From NCBI GenBank assembly GCA_030620895.1, contig JAUXIU010000009.1, positions 1 through 13,457 of the forward strand: 13,457 nt of DNA, written 5' to 3'. Source of the stretch: Deltaproteobacteria bacterium. GTDB lineage: Bacteria; Desulfobacterota; GWC2-55-46; S146-70; JAUXIU01. The notes under the pieces are model-generated. The model had not been told where the DNA came from, searched no databases, and saw only the letters and a program-made list of their open reading frames with translations. The position numbers and the translations under genes are program-made. Position 1 is the stretch's first letter, and each line of letters begins with the position of its first letter. Below are positions 7,680 through 13,457 of the stretch, in pieces.

Positions 7680-9104
7680 TTATGAAATATTAAGGGCAAG
7701 CAACTTGAGTTCAGTCATCTCCTCCATTGCATACCTCACTCCCTCTCTACCGAGGCCGCTCGTTTTAACACCACCATATGGCATATTGTCAACTCTATAG
7801 GTAGGCACATCATTCACTACCACACCCCCGACTTCAAGTTCATTAAATGCGTAAAAGATCTCATTGATATCTGTTGTAAATATACCAGCCTGAAGACCGT
7901 ATCGAGAGTCATTTATCTTTGACACGGCCTCTTCGAAACCCTCATACTGCTCTACTGTCACAATAGGGGCAAAAACCTCTTCACTTGATAACTTCATATC
8001 GGGTTTTGTGTCTGTGATTACCGTTGGTTCAAAGAAATTTTCTTTCCTCTTACCACCGACTATAAGTCGTGCCCCTCCTCTAATTGCCTCATCCACCCAT
8101 TCCTCTGCTCTTTTTGCGGCATCTTCGTCGATCATGGGGCCTATCTTCGTGAGCTCATCCATTGGATCGCCCATTTTAAGATCACTTATAGCATTCAGAA
8201 ATCTTTCAAGGAAGGTCCTGTAAAGATCCCTATGGACAAATATTCTCTGCACAGATATGCATGACTGTCCTGCGAGTGAAAATGCACCGAGAGCACATCT
8301 CATGGCAGCAAATTTCACATCTGCACTATGGTGAACTAATACACCGGCATTGCCACCCAGCTCCAGCGTGACTCTCTTCTTTCCAGCCATATCATTAAGC
8401 ATCCATCCTATTATAGCACTGCCCGTAAATGTCATCATTCTTATCCTTTCATCCCTAACAAGCAACTCTGCCTTCTGATTCGAACATAAGAATATATTTA
8501 AGCCCCCTGCAGGCCAACCGGCTGCTGTAACTATCTCTCCCAGTATTAGCGCCGAGAGTGGAGTCCTTGGTGCTGGCTTGAGCATGATAGGGCTGCCTAC
8601 CGCCATCGCAGGTGCAACCTTATGAGCAACCAGATTCAAGGGAAAATTAAATGGGGTAATACCCAATATCGGCCCTACAGGGAACCGTCTTACTATACCC
8701 GTTCTCTTCTCCGAACCGGCTATAATATCGAGAGGGACTTCCTTTCCGCCAAGTCTCTTTGTCTCTTCACATGCTATCTGAAATGTACATATGGCTCTCT
8801 TAACTTCCATTCTCGAATCATTTATAGGTTTACCGGACTCCTGTGTTATTATCCTTGCGATCTCATCAGCCCGTTCTTTTAGTCCATAAACCACACCATC
8901 TATTATTTCGGCCCTCCTGTATGCCGGGAGTTTTTTTGTGTTTTCAAAGGACTCTTGTGATGCATTAATCGCATCCTCTATGTCTATATCCCCTGCATTG
9001 TACGTTAACCCTATTGCTTTACCGTCATAAGGGTTAATCACCTCAACTCTGTCAGTAGAGGTTCTCCACATTCCATTTATTAAGTATCTGTACTCTTTGG
9101 CCAT
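7680..9104 (-). CDS. NAD(P)-dependent aldehyde dehydrogenase, lactaldehyde-dehydrogenase-like
   Basis: This 474-residue member of the ALDH superfamily oxidises an aldehyde to the acid. From the ATG at 9102-9104 the catalytic set is intact: N153 in TPFNFPLN, K176 in MLKPA, general base E248 in LELGG, and nucleophile C282 in GQSC. The FTGS cofactor-loop motif and the C-terminal VDNMPYGGVKTSGLGREG are present. The latter, with GGVVVND just before it, is very like archaeal lactaldehyde dehydrogenases and the GapN-like branch. The substrate could therefore be lactaldehyde, glyceraldehyde-3-phosphate or a semialdehyde, and cannot be decided here. A TTG at 9128 would add eight residues but has no ribosome site. 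The ATG, with a close AAAGGT, begins MAKEYRYLING as expected. It is divergent from hflX and followed by the ferredoxin. Confidence 0.9.
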   Translation of the reverse strand: MAKEYRYLINGMWRTSTDRVEVINPYDGKAIGLTYNAGDIDIEDAINASQESFENTKKLPAYRRAEIIDGVVYGLKERADEIARIITQESGKPINDSRMEVKRAICTFQIACEETKRLGGKEVPLDIIAGSEKRTGIVRRFPVGPILGITPFNFPLNLVAHKVAPAMAVGSPIMLKPAPRTPLSALILGEIVTAAGWPAGGLNIFLCSNQKAELLVRDERIRMMTFTGSAIIGWMLNDMAGKKRVTLELGGNAGVLVHHSADVKFAAMRCALGAFSLAGQSCISVQRIFVHRDLYRTFLERFLNAISDLKMGDPMDELTKIGPMIDEDAAKRAEEWVDEAIRGGARLIVGGKRKENFFEPTVITDTKPDMKLSSEEVFAPIVTVEQYEGFEEAVSKINDSRYGLQAGIFTTDINEIFYAFNELEVGGVVVNDVPTYRVDNMPYGGVKTSGLGREGVRYAMEEMTELKLLALNIS

Positions 9105-9120
9105 AACCTTTGCTAATGAA

Positions 9121-9147
9121 ATTATCAAAAAAACTTAAGCCAGTCAA
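9121..9147 (-). promoter_or_regulatory. Weak candidate promoter of the aldehyde dehydrogenase
   Basis: On the minus strand a TTGACT (9142-9147) and a GATAAT (9121-9126) are separated by only 15 bases, shorter than the preferred 17. They lie just upstream of the ATG at 9104. This is the only pair I see close to the gene. Confidence 0.25.
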
Positions 9148-9165
9148 ACCGAATTCGACTGCCGA

Positions 9166-9193
9166 CCCACGATCCACAATCCACGATACATGA
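9166..9193. repeat. Heptameric repeat, copy 2
   Basis: Four successive 7-base units (CCCACGA, TCCACAA, TCCACGA, TACATGA) lie in the divergent spacer between the aldehyde dehydrogenase and hflX. The unit is the same as in the right half of 201-267 and at 9302-9329. Confidence 0.65.
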
Positions 9194-9301
9194 GACCGCT
9201 TACTTTAAAGGTATTTTTCTGTAAATATGTTGACAATTATGCTAAAATGCCTGCCCAGATTCAAATATAATGAATTTTGTAGTTCGTGATGCGATTGCCA
9301 A

Positions 9302-9329
9302 TCCACGATTAACGACACACGATATTAGA
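9302..9329. repeat. Heptameric repeat, copy 3, in the hflX leader
   Basis: Units TCCACGA, TTAACGA, CACACGA and TATTAGA follow in register and stop directly before the hflX ribosome-binding site. Opposing TCGTGA and GCGAT-type units lie at about 9284-9296, so an imperfect hairpin is possible. A TTGACA (9230-9235) and a TATAAT (9266-9271) occur upstream but are 30 bases apart, so no convincing promoter for hflX is assigned. Confidence 0.6.
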
Positions 9330-9331
9330 AT

Positions 9332-9349
9332 GAGGGGAGGATACTTATA
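9332..9349 (+). promoter_or_regulatory. Ribosome-binding site and apparent AUA start of hflX
   Basis: GAGGGGAGG (9332-9340) is a strong Shine-Dalgarno. The hflX frame is open from 9329, and the codon six bases after the GGAGG is ATA (9347-9349). It is followed by the conserved HLYGN..GLKANQ segment. No ATG, GTG or TTG occurs in this frame between the site and that segment. A 26-codon frame (9270-9350) in another register ends with TAG overlapping this ATA, which would permit coupled re-initiation. Confidence 0.5.
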
Positions 9350-10999
9350 GCACATCTCTATGGAAATATCGCTGGACTTAAGGCAAACCAGATAAAAAGG
9401 CTGGAAAAGATATATAACCGTCGAATAACACCCAACCAGCTTATATCACCTGAACTTGGTAGATATCTCACAGAAATTTCAAGAGAAATCAGCAGACAGA
9501 TCGGCATCATTGTAAATCGTAAGGGCTCTATTGTTATCGTAATAGTCGGTACAGAAAGAGAGATTGTAATTCCTGTGCTTTCTGACTATCCGCTTGGCAG
9601 GAAGCGATTAAGGGGATTGCGCTGCATTCATACACACCTCAAGAATGAACCTCTAAGCCAGGATGACCTTACAGACCTTGCCCTATTAAGATTGGATATG
9701 ATGGCAGCACTTGGTGTGCACCAGGACGGCCTGCCAGGAAATATATTTATCTCACACCTGCTTCCCTTGAACAAAGAAGGCAAAACATATTACATTCACC
9801 CTGCAATTCAATTCCATCAGCTAGACATAAGGTTTGACGAATTTATCCCTGAACTGGAAAAAAGAATGGGGAGGGCTATAGTCAGGGATATAGAGGATAA
9901 GAGGGAACGTGCTATTCTCATAAGCGTATCCAAAAAAAGCAGAACCGAACAAAAAGAATCCCTTGAAGAATTGAAAGAATTGGCAAGAACAGCTGGCGCG
10001 GTGGTAGTCGACACAATGCTGCAAAGACCAAAAGAGATAAATCCAAAATATCTCATGGGAAGGGGTAAGTTAAAGGAGCTTATCATTACCACCCTTCAGA
10101 AAGATGCAACCATTATAATCTTCGACCAAGAACTTACACCTACGCAGATGAGAGAGATAGGCGAAGTAACTGAATTAAAGGTAATTGACAGGGCACAGCT
10201 TATTCTAGATATATTTGCCAGGAGGGCGCACAGTCGTGATGGAAAGGTTCAGGTCGAACTGGCCCAGTTAAAATATCGCTTATCCATGCTAACAGGCAAG
10301 GGAACAGCCCTGTCAAGGCTTGCTGGAGGTATAGGCGGAACCGGTCCTGGAGAAACAAAGCTTGAGATAGACAGACGAAGAGGCAAGGAAAGGATTAACC
10401 GTCTGGAGAAGATGCTAAAAAATCTAAGCAGGGGGAGACGTGAAAGAAGGAGGATGAGGGCTAAAAGCGGGATACCGATTATTTCTATAGTCGGATATAC
10501 AAACGCTGGGAAATCAACACTTCTAAATACCCTCACCATGAGTAAAACAAAGGTGGAGAATCTCCTTTTCGCGACTCTTGATACCGCTACCAGAAGATTA
10601 CGCTTTCCTCATGAAAGGGATGCAGTTATTACAGATACCGTTGGCTTTATAAGGCACCTGCCCAAAGACCTTATGACAGCCTTCAAGGCAACTCTTGAGG
10701 AAATGAAGGATGCTGACCTGCTGATACACCTTGTCGATATAAGCAGTCCGATATTTGATAGACATATTGAGATAGTAGAAAAAGTGCTTATAGAGATAGG
10801 GCTCGCTGATATCCCCAGGCTCCAAGTCTTTAATAAGGAAGACCTCGTTGACCCTGCTATTGTTTCAAATATCTGCAACAGATACAATGCAATCTCAATA
10901 TCAGCCACAAAACAGGAAACGCTCATAAAGTTGACCAAGGTACTGGAAAACAGACTCTGGCCTGGAGAGAAGAGAGATATAAAGGCCGCAAGTCTTTAA
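9347..10999 (+). CDS. hflX: GTPase HflX, long form, apparent non-canonical start
   Basis: HflX is a ribosome-binding GTPase that splits or rescues stalled 70S ribosomes under stress. Read from 9347 the protein is 550 residues. It has an N-terminal domain starting with HLYGNIAGLKANQIKRLE, a nucleotide-binding HflX domain with the glycine-rich GGIGGTGPGETKLEIDRRR (327-345), a charged linker helix, and the G domain: G1 GYTNAGKST (383-391), G3 DTVGF (430-434), G4 NKED (496-499), G5 SATK (520-523). The first standard start in frame, GTG at 9575, would delete 76 residues that clearly belong to the long HflX family, so the true start lies upstream. The strong Shine-Dalgarno at 9332-9340 points to an AUA start, or to a G-to-A change or sequence error at 9349. 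It converges with the site-2 protease gene, 27 bases away, and no strong terminator lies between them. Confidence 0.95.
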   Translation: MAHLYGNIAGLKANQIKRLEKIYNRRITPNQLISPELGRYLTEISREISRQIGIIVNRKGSIVIVIVGTEREIVIPVLSDYPLGRKRLRGLRCIHTHLKNEPLSQDDLTDLALLRLDMMAALGVHQDGLPGNIFISHLLPLNKEGKTYYIHPAIQFHQLDIRFDEFIPELEKRMGRAIVRDIEDKRERAILISVSKKSRTEQKESLEELKELARTAGAVVVDTMLQRPKEINPKYLMGRGKLKELIITTLQKDATIIIFDQELTPTQMREIGEVTELKVIDRAQLILDIFARRAHSRDGKVQVELAQLKYRLSMLTGKGTALSRLAGGIGGTGPGETKLEIDRRRGKERINRLEKMLKNLSRGRRERRRMRAKSGIPIISIVGYTNAGKSTLLNTLTMSKTKVENLLFATLDTATRRLRFPHERDAVITDTVGFIRHLPKDLMTAFKATLEEMKDADLLIHLVDISSPIFDRHIEIVEKVLIEIGLADIPRLQVFNKEDLVDPAIVSNICNRYNAISISATKQETLIKLTKVLENRLWPGEKRDIKAASL

Positions 11000-11026
11000 T
11001 TGACCGAGGTGCTGATGCCTCAAAAA

Positions 11027-12151
11027 CTATATCCCAAGGTCGGTCTTAAATGCCATTAACTTCATCAGGTCTCGTCTGGAGATTATACCAACCAACCTTC
11101 CCTTGCCCAAAACGGGCAACCTTCCCACCCCCAGTTCAACCATCTTTGTTAGAGCATCCAGTGCTGTACTCTCCTGACTTAAAATAGCCTGCTGATCAAT
11201 AGGCTTCATCACATCCCTGACTTTTGTTGTACCCCAGGCATCTCTTGAAATCGCCCTTACATCATTTAGCGAAAGTACGCCGACCAATTTAGAGGAAGAG
11301 ATGACTGGAAAACTGTTAAAGTGATATTTAAAAAAATACTCATCCACAATTCTCTGGAGCGAAAAATCTCCCTCGATGGTAATAACACCCCTTGTCATAA
11401 TATTACCTATTATTATACCTCTGAGAGACTTCTTTATTACAACCTCCCTGTACCCACCTTCAGCCACCTGTTGTAGAAATATGCCTATAAAGACTGCCCA
11501 CAAACCACCAATGATATTACCGGTAAATAGTTGTAACAAGCCAAAGAATATAAGGAATAGTGCAAAACCCTTGCCTACCCTACTAGCGATCATGGTTGCC
11601 TTCTGAATATCACCGCTCTTCATCCACCAAATAGCTCTTAAAACACGGCCGCCATCCAAAGGGAACCCCGGGATCATATTGAAAATTATAAGGACTATAT
11701 TTATAATAACTATATAATTGAATATTGATGATGCTACAGGGTAAATGGCAAACGAATCGAGTATCTCCTTGACAAACCAGAATGAAGCAGCCAGCAGACC
11801 AGTTGCAATAGGTCCAGCAATTGCAATTTTTAGCTCCACTTTAGGATCATCAGGCTCTTTTGTCAGTTGTGCAACGCCACCGAAGATAAAGAGGGTTATT
11901 TCCTTAATATCCATGCCCAGTCTATTGGCAACATATGAATGAGAAAGTTCATGTATCAATACACAGGCAAAGAGAAGAATTGATGAAACAATTCCCATAG
12001 CAATATAGACACCAACCCCAAGTCCTGGACTTACTGAGGGAAAATAACCCTGTGCAAGTGTCCATGCAACGAGACCGAAGATTATAAACCAGGTGTAATC
12101 CAGAGATATCTGGATACCCATAACCCTGAGTAGTTTTATAGCTCTCTGCAT
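11027..12151 (-). CDS. M50 site-2 protease family membrane metalloprotease with CBS domains
   Basis: This is a 374-residue intramembrane zinc protease of the MJ0392/SpoIVFB-like branch. An N-terminal membrane block of about six helices carries the zinc motif HELSH (67-71) and the distal aspartate motif in [12 protein letters not shown] (D166). Two CBS domains follow at about 247-300 and 310-365 (segments MTRGVITIE and [10 protein letters not shown]). CBS pairs usually bind adenine nucleotides, so activity may be tuned by energy state, as proposed for other CBS-bearing site-2 proteases. The substrate, possibly a membrane-bound regulator or anti-sigma factor, is not evident. The ATG at 12149-12151 has an AAGGAT site six to seven bases upstream. 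It starts 27 bases after argC and is probably co-transcribed with it. Confidence 0.93.
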   Translation of the reverse strand: MQRAIKLLRVMGIQISLDYTWFIIFGLVAWTLAQGYFPSVSPGLGVGVYIAMGIVSSILLFACVLIHELSHSYVANRLGMDIKEITLFIFGGVAQLTKEPDDPKVELKIAIAGPIATGLLAASFWFVKEILDSFAIYPVASSIFNYIVIINIVLIIFNMIPGFPLDGGRVLRAIWWMKSGDIQKATMIASRVGKGFALFLIFFGLLQLFTGNIIGGLWAVFIGIFLQQVAEGGYREVVIKKSLRGIIIGNIMTRGVITIEGDFSLQRIVDEYFFKYHFNSFPVISSSKLVGVLSLNDVRAISRDAWGTTKVRDVMKPIDQQAILSQESTALDALTKMVELGVGRLPVLGKGRLVGIISRRDLMKLMAFKTDLGI

Positions 12152-12178
12152 TAATATCCTTGATTATGTAGTTCTTGT

Positions 12179-13216
12179 CTATATTGGGAAGGGTAAGGTT
12201 AACAGACCCGTCTTTTCCGGCAAACCGTACATAATATTCATATTCTGCACCGCTTGACCAGAAGCGCCTTTAATAAGGTTATCTATCACTGAAATTATTA
12301 TAACTCTTTTGGTGCGACTGTCTACTTTAATAGCTATATCACAGAAATTGGAACCCCTGACCTGTGTTGTATTTGGATATACGCCTTCAACCATCAAGCG
12401 TATAAAAGGCTCATCTTTGTAAAACTCGTCATAGATGGACAAAACCCTTTTTGTGGAGACATCCTCGTTTAAATCAGCATATATAGTGCTCAATATTCCC
12501 CGGTTCAATGGCAGGAGGTGCGGCGTAAATGTAACTTTAATATCACTGCCAGAGATTAGACTTAACTCTTGCTCTATCTCAGGGGTATGTCTGTGTAGCC
12601 CTACATTATAGGCTTTAAATCCTTCGTTAACTTCCACAAACGTTCTGTCAAGTGATAATCCCCTTCCGGCTCCCGATACACCGCTTTTTGAATCTATCAC
12701 TATAGTATTAATATCTATAAGGCCTTTACCCAATAGTGGGGCAATTCCTAATATTGCTCCTGTAGGATAACATCCGGGGTTTGCAACTACTTTTGCTTTC
12801 TTTATTTCATCCCTGTGTAGCTCTGGCAAACCATAAACTGCTTTTTGAAGAATATCACCAGCTTTATGCTCTCCGTACCATTCTTTATAAACCTCTATGT
12901 CTTTCAACCTGAAATCTGCGCTAAGATCGATGACCCTCTTGCCCATACCAACTAGTCTGGCAACAATATCCTGGGATGTTTTATGCGGAAGTGCTGAAAA
13001 AACAAGTTCAGCGTCTGAAACAACGTTAAAATCCTCTGTGTCTTCAAAGCATTGATCCACAAAACCCATCAATGCTGGAAACACCTCTGCCACCTTTTTA
13101 CCCTTATACTGCCTTGATGTTATGGCGCAGAGCTTTACTTCAGGACAATATAGTAATATCTTTAGAAGCTCAAATCCTGTATAACCACTCGCACCTAATA
13201 TAGCTGTCTTTAGCAT
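12179..13216 (-). CDS. argC: N-acetyl-gamma-glutamyl-phosphate reductase
   Basis: This enzyme of arginine biosynthesis reduces N-acetylglutamyl-5-phosphate to the semialdehyde with NADPH. It is 345 residues, the usual length. The NADPH-binding GASGYTG (8-14), the catalytic cysteine C149 in NPGCYPTGA, and the substrate-site histidines in GLHRHTPE (H208, H210) are present. The C-terminal NLIKGASGQAVQN segment is also intact. The ATG at 13214-13216 has an AAAAGG about eight bases upstream. It leads a two-gene unit with the membrane protease. No argB, argD or argJ is in the window, so the arginine genes here are not clustered around it on this side. A mobile-element-like repeat ends only 34 bases before the start. 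Confidence 0.97.
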   Translation of the reverse strand: MLKTAILGASGYTGFELLKILLYCPEVKLCAITSRQYKGKKVAEVFPALMGFVDQCFEDTEDFNVVSDAELVFSALPHKTSQDIVARLVGMGKRVIDLSADFRLKDIEVYKEWYGEHKAGDILQKAVYGLPELHRDEIKKAKVVANPGCYPTGAILGIAPLLGKGLIDINTIVIDSKSGVSGAGRGLSLDRTFVEVNEGFKAYNVGLHRHTPEIEQELSLISGSDIKVTFTPHLLPLNRGILSTIYADLNEDVSTKRVLSIYDEFYKDEPFIRLMVEGVYPNTTQVRGSNFCDIAIKVDSRTKRVIIISVIDNLIKGASGQAVQNMNIMYGLPEKTGLLTLPFPI

Positions 13217-13227
13217 CTTTATAGCCT

Positions 13228-13255
13228 TTTATAATATATTTTATAGATATGTCAA
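13228..13255 (-). promoter_or_regulatory. Candidate argC promoter using the terminus of repeat P
   Basis: A perfect TTGACA (13250-13255), a 16-base spacer and TATAAA (13228-13233) precede argC. The -35 hexamer overlaps the terminal GTTGAC of repeat P. The predicted start site falls within a few bases of the ATG, so the transcript would be nearly leaderless and would lose the AAAAGG site. That argues against it being the only promoter. Confidence 0.35.
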
Positions 13256-13313
13256 CAACCACTGGCTAAAGCCGATGGCTTGAGGATCTTTAGAATAGCA
13301 AGAAGTCAAACTA
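13251..13313. repeat. Repeat P, copy B
   Basis: This 63-base copy shares both ends with 6833-6930 (GTCAAC at the left, AGTCAAACTA at the right) and the run GCCGATGGCTTGAGGAT. The hairpin near its left end is kept apart from one C-A mismatch. It lacks the inserted palindrome. Its right end joins directly to the HEARO-like RNA. Confidence 0.65.
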
Positions 13314-13457
13314 TACACAACGTCATAAATAAAGGCGCGACGAAGGCGAGGAGTGAGGCGTACTTTGTAGTACGCCGTAATGACGAGCCGAAGAGCCGGG
13401 GCACCCACACGAAGTGTGGGTCGGGTATGCAAAGTGAAGATGTCCCGTCCACAGGGC
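13312..13457 (+). ncRNA. HEARO / IscB omega-RNA-like structured RNA, 5' part, truncated by window end
   Basis: The segment is non-coding and highly structured. After an AT-rich ACACAACG lead-in come GGCGCGACGAAGGCGAG-type purine-rich sequence, a hairpin GGCGTACT/AGTACGCC (13362-13381), then GACGAGCCGAAGAGCCGGGGC, a hairpin ACCCACAC/GTGTGGGT (13404-13422), then GGTATGC and a GTCCC/GGG stem starting near 13442. The order GCCGAA-GCCGG-GCACC, hairpin, then a TATGC/GCAT-type strand parallels, from memory, the core of the OgeuIscB omega RNA and HEARO RNAs. These RNAs lie immediately upstream of, and co-directional with, iscB, carry the guide at their 5' end, and direct an HNH/RuvC nuclease. The open frame antisense to it (13241-13432, minus) is taken to be spurious. 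The rest of the RNA and any iscB lie beyond the window. Confidence 0.55.

Noticed and set aside
9230..9271. hflX promoter from TTGACA and TATAAT
   Set aside because: The two hexamers are 30 bases apart and neither has a properly spaced partner.
9575..10999. hflX starting at the GTG at 9575
   Set aside because: It would drop 76 in-frame residues upstream that match the long HflX N-terminus, and there is no Shine-Dalgarno before this GTG.
11000..11026. Bidirectional terminator between hflX and the protease gene
   Set aside because: Only a four-to-five-base GAGG/CCTC stem with a short A run is present, too weak to call.
13241..13432. A 63-codon open frame on the minus strand
   Set aside because: It lies antisense to the structured RNA and across repeat P, has no ribosome site or recognisable domain, and is Arg/Leu-rich as expected from translating the hairpins.

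Overview
This is a bacterial chromosome segment of moderate GC with ordinary housekeeping genes and repeat-rich spacers. Gene content (two-subunit glutamate synthase, a long HflX, a CBS-domain site-2 protease, a clostridial/Alvin-type ferredoxin and a lactaldehyde-dehydrogenase-like ALDH) suits an anaerobic or microaerophilic Gram-negative-type bacterium, such as a member of Desulfobacterota, Nitrospirota or an anammox-like lineage. The sequence alone does not fix the phylum.

Layout. At the left edge (minus strand) is the 5' part of a short coiled-coil, ZapB-like gene with its own good promoter. Next, also on the minus strand, come gltD (420-1904) and gltB (2002-6636), transcribed gltB to gltD. 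They convert glutamine plus 2-oxoglutarate to two glutamates. A 775-bp gene-free stretch (6637-7411) follows. It holds the gltB upstream region, a 98-bp repeat (P) with a nested palindrome, and a decayed insertion-element-like segment rich in hairpins. Then come a ferredoxin (7412-7597) and an aldehyde dehydrogenase (7680-9104), both minus. Across a 242-bp divergent spacer lies hflX on the plus strand (9347-10999), whose conserved N-terminus is reached only with a non-standard AUA start. It converges on an operon-like pair, argC followed by a membrane site-2 protease with CBS domains (12179-13216 and 11027-12151, minus).

The most interesting part is the right edge. Downstream of a second P repeat, positions 13312-13457 (+) are non-coding and fold into strong hairpins in an order that resembles HEARO RNA, the omega RNA of the Cas9-ancestor nuclease IscB. 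The window ends inside it, so an iscB gene would be expected just beyond. Its first 20 bases recur exactly, inverted, at 7278-7297, at one end of the decayed element beside gltB, with different flanking sequence. This is what one would expect if the element's 5' flank supplies the guide.

The spacers also carry at least five imperfect repeats with 7-8-base periodicity (around 201, 1931, 6872, 9166 and 9302). One of them abuts the in-frame upstream extension of gltD, and one overlaps the hflX leader.
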